DNA of 64,000 bases from assembly GCA_026419785.1 (NCBI GenBank), contig JAODTK010005431.1:1-64000 (forward strand), given 5' to 3'. The translations under genes and the position numbers were made by a program. Below are positions 61,101 to 64,000 of the stretch, in pieces. Each line of letters starts with the position of its first letter. The first letter of the stretch is position 1. A model generated the notes under the pieces. The model worked only from the letters and a program-made list of their open reading frames with translations. It did not search any database and was not told the DNA's origin. The DNA is from Sclerodactyla briareus (taxonomy: Eukaryota > Echinodermata > Holothuroidea > Dendrochirotida > Sclerodactylidae).

Positions 61101-62555
61101 AATGATGCTTTGCAGGGTCAAACTGCCTGGTCTTATGATAATCAGAAGTGATAATTTGTCAGGGAAAATACCACTGGTCCGTTCCCCCCCCCCCTTCCAA
61201 GTGACTATAGTGATATAATGATACTACTATATGTCAGTATGTATGCTTTGTTTCTTAACCCCAACTTCTCTCCAATTACAGCTATCTTAGATGAGCCCCA
61301 GGGACATGAATTACTGGCCAAGACAGTTGAGAAACTGGATGCAGAACAAATAGGTAGGGAAAGTTAGAGTTCGCAAAACACTGAGAGATAATAAACATGA
61401 TGTGATATAATGTCAATGGAATCCGGCAGCTCATTTGGGCCTCTTGGTCATGGATGCATGACCATGTGATCATAGATCGTGCAGAAGAATGTAGAGTGGT
61501 ATCAGGGACACTTTGCAACCAAATATTCCTAGTTCGAATTCCAGCAGTCACCAGATGTTTTTCTTGGGTGGCTGTACTTGCAGTTGCGATGGGCGTGGTG
61601 TCGGTCTTTACTCCATAGTTCCGCAGTATTGCAGTGGATTTCTGGGGTTACTGTTACAGGATATTTGCAATAACTCTCGTCGGCTGTGAGCAGTCACGTT
61701 GAACTTGAACTTCCGCTCCTTCAGGTTCTTCGAAAGGTGGTCGGGTCCTGGAGTTCACTGATAGTCCTTTCAGATGGGGGCATAAAATGGCGGTCCGGGA
61801 TTAGGTTGGAATTGGTTACACCCCTGACTCGTTAACATCGGAGCACTAGTCGAGAAGAGAAGGCGAGCTATCACCAGCTATCATCCACGATCGATACGGC
61901 CAGGTTCCTTGATGAGCCTTAATTGGCTTCCTCAACCCGTAAAAATCAAATCACATGGATGCACGGTCCTATGATCATGGATGCATGGTCATGTGATCAT
62001 GAATGCACGGTCATATCTTCATGGTTGCATGACTATGTGATCATGAATGCATGACCACATCATCATGGATTCATGACCATATGATCATGGTTGCATGACT
62101 ATGTGATCATGAATGCATAGCCATGTGATAATGAATGCATGACATTGTGGTCATAGTTGCATGGTCATATGATCATGGATGCATGACCATGTGATCATGG
62201 TTGCATGGTCATATGGTCATGGATGCCTGAATGGAGACAACTGAATCTACTCTTCCCAGCAAGTGTTGTAAATTGACAAGGTAGGCTTGCAATAAATAAT
62301 CTCTCCTGAATAGTTAGGCAAATACAACTGTCTTTATGATAATAACTGACTTTATTAACTGTGCTAATGCCAGTCTGCACTGTTGCCTTTTACAGGTCTT
62401 TTATTGGGATTCATCCAAGCATGGAACACCAACGCCAAGCATTGTCACTTCGCTCAACTCCTCCTGTCCGTCATCATCAAGTCTTGTCCCTTCCGTTGAC
62501 GTCATGACGTTGCCAAATGCTAAGGAGCTAATAGAGGGTCTCCTACCATACTCAG
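22278..62555 (+). CDS. TBL3: TBL3 / Utp13, SSU processome WD40 protein (3' partial)
   Basis: Overall entry for nineteen coding exons: 22278-22297, 29414-29561, 30579-30630, 33402-33479, 34865-35096, 44985-45137, 46656-46752, 47980-48191, 48801-48942, 49712-49770, 50503-50609, 51417-51557, 53018-53179, 54196-54264, 55204-55274, 55482-55697, 58250-58353, 61282-61353 and 62396-62555. TBL3 is the animal Utp13. With PWP2, WDR3, WDR36, UTP6 and UTP18 it forms UTP-B, which binds the nascent pre-rRNA in the nucleolus and is needed for 18S rRNA. The protein has two WD40 propellers and a C-terminal Utp13 domain. Similarity to human TBL3 runs collinear along the whole length, and phases agree at nearly all junctions. 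About 765 codons are present against 808 in human; the last 40-50 residues lie beyond the window. Frame breaks are noted per exon. Confidence 0.96.
22700..22835 (-). repeat. Repeat E1, right member of an inverted pair
   Basis: Reverse complement of the copy at 17440-17570: 'gttctttcgac', 'aacttttccaatac' and 'gcgggtcgtttagcggcca' mirror that copy. Lies in TBL3 intron 1. Confidence 0.65.
23040..24190. mobile_element. hAT-like non-autonomous element (tentative)
   Basis: Left side rich in 'ccgatccg' words (23075-23120); right side rich in 'cccgatccgatatgg', 'ttcccgatcttcaagatcg' (24118-24175). 'attgagagta' occurs just outside both ends (23031 and 24184). No coding frame. In TBL3 intron 1. Confidence 0.45.
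24237..24714. mobile_element. MITE-like element B, copy 2
   Basis: Right end on the other strand is 'cactaaagctggcctcacac', matching the left end of copy 1. Shared inner words: 'gtcgccgct', 'ttcccagacgtg', 'ggtcatcgcctcac', 'agcaaatt'. The left end is worn. Confidence 0.65.
24715..27839. other. TBL3 intron 1; A31 tract, otherwise nothing identified
   Basis: A31 run at 25374-25404. No exon or repeat family recognised in the rest. Confidence 0.45.
27840..28260 (+). pseudogene. LINE reverse-transcriptase C-terminal remnant
   Basis: Reads KASRVLGILRRNLSNCSEKI, REMAFVTIIRPHLD, stop, ASAVWDSHTK. This is the thumb region after the polymerase domain of CR1/jockey-type LINEs (usual pattern LGFLRRNL...VRPxLEYASxVWDP). 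One stop sits where the family has glutamate-tyrosine. Frames are lost on both sides. Same strand as TBL3, intron 1. Confidence 0.8.
28590..29180. repeat. Dispersed repeat R1, two adjoining copies
   Basis: First copy about 28590-28790 ('aataactcaaccccacctgg', 'tggagctcatacttgttatg', 'ataatgagtacatg'). Second about 28855-29180 ('ttttggccaattttggggg', 'cttgtgaacatgataacttg', 'gatggatcaag'). They end about 230 bases before TBL3 exon 2. Confidence 0.7.
29414..29561 (+). CDS. TBL3: TBL3 exon 2
   Basis: After CCCGTACAG; ends before GTACAG. Reads FRVSSKIEAFYTGGKIVLSN, then DGCHMFCPFGNDVNVLD and TGQVVHTLKQ. Aligned with the first blade of human TBL3 (KIEPFYKGGK, HLFCVCGTRVNIL, GAVLRSLEQ). Enters in phase 2, leaves in phase 0. 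Confidence 0.95.
30146..30420 (-). repeat. tRNA-headed SINE (family 3), minus strand
   Basis: On the minus strand an A-box-like 'tagctggtgtaggatcacg' is followed by a B-box-like 'ggggtttgattc', then a body with 'gtgtggcggcatgttgg' and 'tgtgatatgcccaatgta'. Only one copy in the window. Confidence 0.5.
30579..30630 (+). CDS. TBL3: TBL3 exon 3, one-base frame break
   Basis: Between TTCTTCTTCCAG and a weak GTTTGG donor. The end reads EVTVFDCCCPDDQ, matching human DITAFDLSPDNE. The exon is 52 bases although both neighbours are in phase 0, so it needs one base fewer (for example GGTT to GGT before GAG). As written it meets TGA after four codons. Confidence 0.8.
30631..32339. other. TBL3 intron 3; one GC-richer open stretch
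   Basis: Around 31291-31656 the plus strand is open for 121 codons, and the minus strand for 75 codons over 31266-31493. GC is higher than around it. No family recognised; could be a worn element. Confidence 0.35.
32340..32600. repeat. Dispersed repeat R1, further copy
   Basis: Carries 'gataatttggccaattttt', 'aataactcaaccccacctga' and 'tgatggtcaagggtc', matching the copies near 28.6-29.2 kb. Confidence 0.7.
32717..32890. repeat. Dispersed repeat R2, copy 1
   Basis: 'acaggtgaaaagaggacata', 'aatttggaggt', 'gttgcct.tgttgag' and 'gaggaatctgtgac' recur at 33826-33960; 'aggctgcccatagac' recurs at 50935. Confidence 0.75.
33402..33479 (+). CDS. TBL3: TBL3 exon 4
   Basis: Exactly 26 codons: VLVVAYSSLILKQWDWQQET, then CLRTWK. 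Human: VLVTASRALLLAQWAWQEGS. Phase 0 on both sides; acceptor TTTCTGCCAG, donor GTAATT. Confidence 0.95.
33826..33960. repeat. Dispersed repeat R2, copy 2
   Basis: Same orientation as copy 1 and about 1.1 kb away, with exon 4 of TBL3 lying between them. Confidence 0.75.
34865..35096 (+). CDS. TBL3: TBL3 exon 5, damaged reading
   Basis: Between TCTGTAG and a GTGAGC donor. Pieces in different frames match in order: GAPVVSMACDRTS (human TAPVATMAFDPTS), SSDTTIK and WDI (human CDGAVRVWDI), THNIKGSQ (human THHFRGSP). The end is a weaker match to IRVW and leaves two bases that fit exon 6. At least four small gaps or insertions are needed, by far the most of any exon here. A poor-quality patch is likelier than gene death, since exons on both sides are intact. 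Confidence 0.75.
35097..36229. other. TBL3 intron 5, first part; nothing identified
   Basis: Only a GT-rich tract near 36056-36105. A spliced-looking block at 35399-35466 (after ATTCCAG, before GTATGT) has no TBL3 match. Confidence 0.4.
36230..37830. repeat. Duplicated module rich in AGGTCA/TGACCT
   Basis: Two copies, about 36230-37080 and 37230-37830, share in order 'aaaactagttttttg.ccata', 'tctgccgaggt', 'gtgatcca', 'tttgacctcaatt', 'cctttacc', 'gatcgaaatgg', 'ggcactcggtt', 'acttaatgct.gtaggactgc' and 'cattgcttgg'. AGGTCA or TGACCT half-sites are frequent, often after AA or CA. No coding frame. Confidence 0.8.
37831..40247. other. TBL3 intron 5, middle; nothing firm
   Basis: A possible repeat end at 38966 ('cagtggcgtggtgggcagg') and a G-rich run at 39131-39148. 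No exon. Confidence 0.4.
40248..40676. mobile_element. MITE-like element F with AACGTTT arms
   Basis: Left 'cccaagcaaacacataaacg' then 'tttcgaaacatgtttcg'; right (other strand) 'cgctacaacacaaaaacgta' then 'ttaaaacattttt'. Many 'aaacgtt' and 'gaaac' words inside. No coding frame. Confidence 0.55.
40708..40980. mobile_element. MITE-like element D, short copy
   Basis: Left 'ccgaggtttcatgtacgcgg', right (other strand) 'ccgcttccatgcacgcgggc'; arms about 30 bp. TTAAG lies beside both ends, a likely target duplication. Inner sequence matches 10310-10577. Confidence 0.75.
41382..42060. other. GC-rich stretch of unknown origin
   Basis: Long overlapping open frames on the minus strand, including ALTFAIPRFLKNLHWIQDLA and PRTALAVAHQ. 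No family recognised. Base composition differs from the AT-rich intron around it, so it may be a worn mobile element. Confidence 0.4.
42110..42360. repeat. Degenerate tandem repeat, about 47 bp period
   Basis: 'ctgctagaa.catgccagaat' followed by 'ttagcaat' recurs about five times with many changes. Confidence 0.6.
42704..42729. repeat. C26 run
   Basis: Uninterrupted cytosines followed by GGCTGCAG, in TBL3 intron 5. Confidence 0.9.
42887..44176. repeat. 35 bp minisatellite in TBL3 intron 5
   Basis: Unit 'ggtaccattaaccagtggta' plus 'cctatagggtgttca'. Roughly 37 copies, with recurrent variants (cattaacc or ctttaacc, ggtacc or ggcacc) and many single-base gaps such as 'ggtactatag'. The unit contains the Acc65I/KpnI-type palindrome GGTACC, often twice. 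Confidence 0.95.
44985..45137 (+). CDS. TBL3: TBL3 exon 6
   Basis: Follows TTGTTTCTAG. Reads CERLLEKHYSTVTSIAFNSD, then LLFSAGRDSIVTIWDL. Human: SCLAVLTAHYSAVTSLAFS, MLSSGRDKICIIWDL. The end matches RTVPVFE (identical in human) only in another frame, so one base is missing between GGAGATTAC and CGGACT. Donor GTATGC. Confidence 0.9.
45876..46254. mobile_element. MITE-like element E with about 45 bp inverted ends
   Basis: Left 'gtgagctttagatttcacaa' then 'cggcgacggcaacggcaacg'; right (other strand) 'gggagctttagatttcacga' then 'cggcaacggcaacgtatgac'. TA borders both ends (45874-45875 and 46255-46256). An inner partial end lies at 45968. Length 379 bp, in TBL3 intron 6. Confidence 0.85.
46656..46752 (+). 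CDS. TBL3: TBL3 exon 7
   Basis: Reads PLEALLVMPRDRPLPGLSIE, then LAGDYIVTCGGQ plus one base. Human: SVEAAVLLPEEPVSQLGV, GLYFLTAGDQG. Enters in phase 0 and leaves one base; donor GTGAGT. Confidence 0.93.
46872..47210 (+). repeat. SINE family 1, copy 1 (intact tRNA-like head)
   Basis: Head 'tggttggcaaagttggtaga' and, 40 bases on, 'ggttcgattcccgg': clear A and B boxes of an RNA polymerase III promoter. The head is nearly a tRNA but lacks a proper acceptor stem. Body: 'gggtaggcaattt', 'cagctgacaagaggtgcagt', 'gactgcatccttgctgggc', ending in A8. Confidence 0.85.
47228..47480 (+). repeat. SINE family 1, copy 2
   Basis: Follows copy 1 in the same direction: 'gaggttggcacagttggtaa', 'gggtaggtaatttgc', 'gaaggatttgtagccgacga', 'ggcagtgttcaagtctgta'. 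The B box is decayed. Confidence 0.75.
47590..47940. repeat. Direct duplication before TBL3 exon 8
   Basis: 'tagctagttcaactggca' ... 'ctaattccataatttctaat' ... 'ctttcaaagccacctacatc' occurs at about 47600-47715 and again at 47760-47935. The second copy has an extra 45-50 bp. It ends about 40 bases before the exon acceptor. Confidence 0.8.
47980..48191 (+). CDS. TBL3: TBL3 exon 8
   Basis: The leading GA completes the Gly codon from exon 7. Reads ALKVWDYTSGRHRSSPVCRH, later HVYWPLNSIVVATHDHNIVF and VDDFKITKQ. Human: TLRVWEAASGQC, HTAGVVLTATADHNLLLYE, LRLQKQ. No break; donor GTTAGT. Confidence 0.95.
48801..48942 (+). CDS. TBL3: TBL3 exon 9
   Basis: Reads LVGNNDEILDVKSSVVDETH, LAVASNSDQIKVFELATLNC, then QILTGHT plus one base. 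Human: EEVLDVRFLG, VVVASNSPCLKVFELQTSAC, QILHGHT. This closes the first propeller and opens the second. Donor GTAAAC. Confidence 0.96.
49712..49770 (+). CDS. TBL3: TBL3 exon 10
   Basis: Reads D (completed) IIVAIDVFKKGSLLVSSSK; human DIVLALDVFRKGWLFASCAK. 59 bases; donor GTAAGC. Confidence 0.95.
50503..50609 (+). CDS. TBL3: TBL3 exon 11
   Basis: Reads DNSVRLWQMDPADSTVSCIA, then VGRGHTHSVLSVAAA plus AG. Human: DQSVRIWRMNKAGQVMCVA, QGSGHTHSVGTVCCS. Leaves two bases, which does not fit the next exon as written. Confidence 0.95.
50860..50970. repeat. Dispersed repeat R2, copy 3
   Basis: 'ttacttttgaggaatttatg' and 'aggctgcccatagactctac' match copies 1 and 2. Confidence 0.6.
51417..51557 (+). CDS. 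TBL3: TBL3 exon 12
   Basis: Reads DIKKVFVSGGEDLTFKVWKV, then PSDLRKL and YTAKAHDK. Human: LKESFLVTGSQDCTVKLWPL, TQRCHDK. It is 47 full codons in phase 0, while exon 11 ends with two bases. One G missing after the acceptor TACTAG would restore the phase. Confidence 0.93.
51783..52025 (+). repeat. SINE family 1, copy 3 (head worn)
   Basis: 'ggggcaggcaattggg', 'gaaggtttgcagctggtgat', 'agtgcagtatcctggtctgc' and 'atcctagctgggc' match the body of copies 1 and 2. Confidence 0.7.
52026..53017. other. TBL3 intron 12, remaining part
   Basis: A short near-duplicate ('ggctgc.acatacacact..gctgtt') occurs at about 52115 and 52200. Nothing else recognised. Confidence 0.45.
53018..53179 (+). CDS. TBL3: TBL3 exon 13
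   Basis: Exactly 54 codons: SINSLAVSPNDKLLATGSQD, RTAKLWHLEQEAFLGSFRGH, KRGIWCVQFSPTDQ. Human is nearly the same (DINSVAIAPNDKLLATGSQD, RTAKLWALPQ). The best conserved exon here. Confidence 0.98.
54196..54264 (+). CDS. TBL3: TBL3 exon 14
   Basis: 23 codons: ALATSSADGTLRIWSITDFS, then CVK; human VLATASADGTIKLWALQDFS, CLK. Phase 0 on both sides, donor GTAAGA. Confidence 0.97.
54549..54596. repeat. (TATG)n microsatellite
   Basis: About eleven tetranucleotides with two TTTG variants, in TBL3 intron 14. Confidence 0.95.
55204..55274 (+). CDS. TBL3: TBL3 exon 15
   Basis: TFEGHDASVLKVSFLSRGMQ, then LLS plus AG; human TFEGHDASVLKVAFVSRGTQ, LLSS. Leaves two bases, completed by T in exon 16. Confidence 0.97.
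55482..55697 (+). CDS. TBL3: TBL3 exon 16
   Basis: SGSDGLLKLWTIRNNECVRT, FDEHDQKVWAL, VVSAGGDSTVMIWEDITE, then the charged stretch EYEEKKDQEEKLVI. Human: SSGSDGLVKLWTIKNNECVR, DKVWGLHCS, SRVILWKDVTEAEQAEEQ. Ends the second propeller and starts the helical linker. GC-richer than its surroundings. Confidence 0.97.
56375..56530 (+). repeat. SINE central-domain fragment (V-SINE-like)
   Basis: 'tggtgtgctcttgagcaagg' followed by 'cactt' resembles the conserved central domain of V-type SINEs (usual form ccttgagcaaggcactt). No head or tail recognised. Confidence 0.45.
56531..58013. other. TBL3 intron 16, rest; nothing identified
   Basis: No exon or repeat family recognised. Confidence 0.45.
58014..58116. 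repeat. Poly-C tract of about 100 bases
   Basis: Near-pure cytosine with three single A interruptions, about 135 bases before TBL3 exon 17. Confidence 0.95.
58250..58353 (+). CDS. TBL3: TBL3 exon 17 (start of Utp13 domain)
   Basis: REQQLSNLLQDKKFVRALGL, then AVTLNQPFKVLGIIR; human RQQELDNLLHEKRYLRALGL, AISLDRPHTVLTVIQ. Donor GTAAGT; the satellite array starts within about 15 bases of it. Confidence 0.96.
58365..61143. repeat. Complex satellite of about 101/120/128 bp units
   Basis: About two dozen units share 'agacatggaac.tatggccat', 'gactgcctggtcttatgata' and 'agagtagaccact'. Two unit halves alternate: 'agttagtgatgttctagagg' and 'agtcaatgatgctttgcagg'. Three tail types follow: 'tggacaccagatagggtcat' (about 101 bp), 'aggaggtaggcgtgtaaggt' (120 bp) and 'tggacactaggaagtaggcg' (about 128 bp). 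They are mixed, giving a higher-order pattern. The array starts at the donor of exon 17 and stops about 140 bases before exon 18. Confidence 0.95.
61282..61353 (+). CDS. TBL3: TBL3 exon 18 (Utp13 domain)
   Basis: T (completed) ILDEPQGHELLAKTVEKLDA, then EQI; human aligns as RRDPEACEKLEATMLRLRRD. Phases fit both sides; acceptor TCCAATTACAG, donor GTAGGG. Confidence 0.92.
61487..61712 (+). repeat. SINE family 2, copy near TBL3 exon 18
   Basis: Head 'gcagaagaatgtagagtggt', B box 'agttcgaattcc', body 'ggctgtacttgcagttgcg', 'gtctttactcc', 'ggctgtgagcagtcacgttg'. Matches the copy at 7617. Confidence 0.75.
61953..62226. repeat. 22 bp palindrome-rich tandem repeat
   Basis: Unit 'catggatgcatggtcatgtg' plus 'at', about twelve copies. 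ATGCAT, CATATG, TGATCA and TCATGA palindromes recur, and units differ mainly by swaps that keep a palindrome. A further pair lies at 61446-61480. Confidence 0.9.
62396..62555 (+). CDS. TBL3: TBL3 exon 19 (Utp13 domain), one frame break
   Basis: GLLLGFIQAWNTNAKHCHFA, QLLLSVIIKSCPF, then in another frame VDVMTLPNAKELIEGLLPYS. Human: LLRFCVTWNTNSRHCHEA, QAVLGVLLRREAP, GVRAALEALLPY. As written a TGA falls at the CCGTTGACG stretch; one base fewer restores the frame. The next exon lies outside the window. Confidence 0.92.
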
Positions 62556-62577
62556 GTGGGTTTTCTCCGAAGTAGGC

Positions 62578-63165
62578 TATGTTCTATGGATGTTCCCTAC
62601 CTTCCTGATGTAATCCTCAGTAGGCAATGTTTGTATAGATGTCCCCTACCCTCCTGATGTTATACTCAGTAGGCTATGTTTGTATGGATGTCCCCTACCC
62701 TCATGATGTGATCCTCAGTAGGCTATGTTAGTATGGATGTCCCCTACCTCCTGATGTAATCCTCAGTAGGCTATGTTTCTATGGATGTCCCCTACCCTCA
62801 TGATGTAATCCTCAGTAGGCTATGTTTCTATGGATGTTCCCTACCTTCCTGATGTAATCCTCAGTAGGCAATGTTTGTATAGATGTCCCCTACCCTCCTG
62901 ATGTATCCTCAGTAGGCTATGTTGTATGAATTACCCCTACCCTCCTGATGTATCCTCAGTAGGCTATGTGTGTATGGATGTTCCTACTCTGCTGATGTAA
63001 TCCTCAGTAGGCTATGTTAGTATGGATGTCCCCTACCCTCCTGATGTATCCTCAGTAGGCTATGTTAGTATGGATGTCCCCTACCCTCCTGATAAAATTC
63101 TCAGTAGGGTATTTTGTATTGATGTCCCCTACCCTCCTGATGTAATCCTCATTAGGCTATATCCT
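62578..63165. repeat. 49 bp tandem repeat in TBL3 intron 19
   Basis: Unit 'ggctatgtttgtatggatgt' then 'cccctaccctcctgatgtaa' then 'tcctcagta'; about twelve copies with small gaps. Begins about 22 bases after exon 19. Confidence 0.93.
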
Positions 63166-64000
63166 GGAGGCAATTCAATTCTGGACTGGTTGTTGCCACT
63201 TAGCTGGTAGCTGCTTAGCCCTGTTCAAGCCTAGTGAGGAGGCAGACTGGGAGATTAACATTTACATGATTGATATGTTCCATATTCACTGGCAATTTAC
63301 TCCCATATCAGATGCTGGATTTCGAAAGTGAGGCTGATGAATATGAAACATCTCTTATTCTCTCCCGCACCAGGCTTTTGCAGAGCCAATCTGATGCATG
63401 TGAATAACTCATTCTTCGGGCAGATTTTAGCTAAATATTCACAAAGCAAACATGAAGCAAATATCAGTGCATAGTCAGCATCTCTTCTCGTAATATTCAC
63501 AATTAATAGAATTACAGTTAAGGTGTGCAAACTTAGGGAAAAATGGAACTATTATGGAATTCAGTATCAGAGTTACAGATTTCAACTGGGTTTTGCACAC
63601 TCTAGTAGTAATTTTGTTCATAGAGATTCTTCATGGCTGTTTGTCAAACATTACCACTCTTTGGAATAGATAACCCCTGAATGTTATGAAGTGTTAACAT
63701 AGTGAACACCTAATGGCCTAAAATTCCACAGTAAAGGAGACTAGAAGAAAAACACTGTCTATTCTTGTCTGTCTGGTACTATGCAAACACCAACTAGTGG
63801 TTATCACTGCATATTCAGTGCGCATCTAAATTGTTTGCATAGATAACATTCCTTGAGAAAACCCAAAATAAAACACATTATTATCCTAAAACAGTGCCTC
63901 GAAGTTGGAAACATTGTGGTGATTCCGACAGATAATCACTCATTAAGAACCAAATTACCCTATTCTTTCAAATCATATTGCTACCAGTTTCAAAGGAAAT
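63166..64000. other. TBL3 intron continues; nothing identified
   Basis: The final TBL3 exon (human RLSRTLQAAAFLDFLW region) was looked for and not found before the window ends. Confidence 0.5.

Noticed and set aside
58971-61151. Repeated 40-residue open frames considered as a real repeat protein
   Set aside because: They lie inside a satellite between two TBL3 exons, without flanking splice sites of their own; kept as an observation only.
1-64000. LTR elements, Polintons or other virus-like elements
   Set aside because: No capsid, integrase, envelope or paired LTR was recognised on either strand.

Overview
The window is a piece of an animal nuclear genome: small exons with GT/AG introns, long introns full of short non-autonomous transposons, SINEs, LINE scraps and satellites, and no operons. 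Two host genes can be read, both in RNA processing. The mix of repeats (tRNA-headed SINEs, many short inverted-repeat elements, AGGTCA/TGACCT-rich modules) and the protein matches fit an invertebrate deuterostome, perhaps an echinoderm. That organism guess is inference.

Minus strand, about 2.7-11.8 kb: a DXO/Rai1-family gene (5'-end quality-control decapping and pyrophosphohydrolase family). Six exons or exon pieces can be placed in the right order: 11393-11774, 8045-8392, 6184-6228, 4777-4809, 4428-4562 and 2707-2791. The last exon and the exon with the usual E-x-D metal-binding motif were not found. Its first intron holds a roughly 300 bp tandem array (9290-11203) with a 702 bp inverted-repeat element inserted in one unit.

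Between the genes, 11.8-22.0 kb: a 215 bp tandem repeat, several MITE-like elements, a LINE reverse-transcriptase remnant on the minus strand, and a 115 bp tandem repeat ending just upstream of the next gene.

Plus strand, 22278 to beyond 62555: TBL3 (Utp13), a twin-WD40-propeller protein of the UTP-B part of the small-subunit processome. Nineteen coding exons are placed, from a 20-base first exon to the start of the C-terminal Utp13 domain. They total 2295 bases, about 765 codons, against 808 residues in the human protein; the end lies outside the window. The introns hold most of the repeats: a 35 bp minisatellite (42.9-44.2 kb), a 101/120/128 bp satellite (58.4-61.1 kb), a 22 bp palindrome-rich repeat (62.0-62.2 kb), a 49 bp repeat (62.6-63.2 kb), two SINE families and several MITEs.

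The two genes point away from each other, with start codons about 10.5 kb apart. Single-base frame breaks occur in coding exons of both genes, mostly in short runs, while splice sites and protein similarity are intact. Sequencing or assembly error is more likely than two decaying genes. I found no tRNA, rRNA or snoRNA gene, no CRISPR array, and no LTR or other virus-like element.
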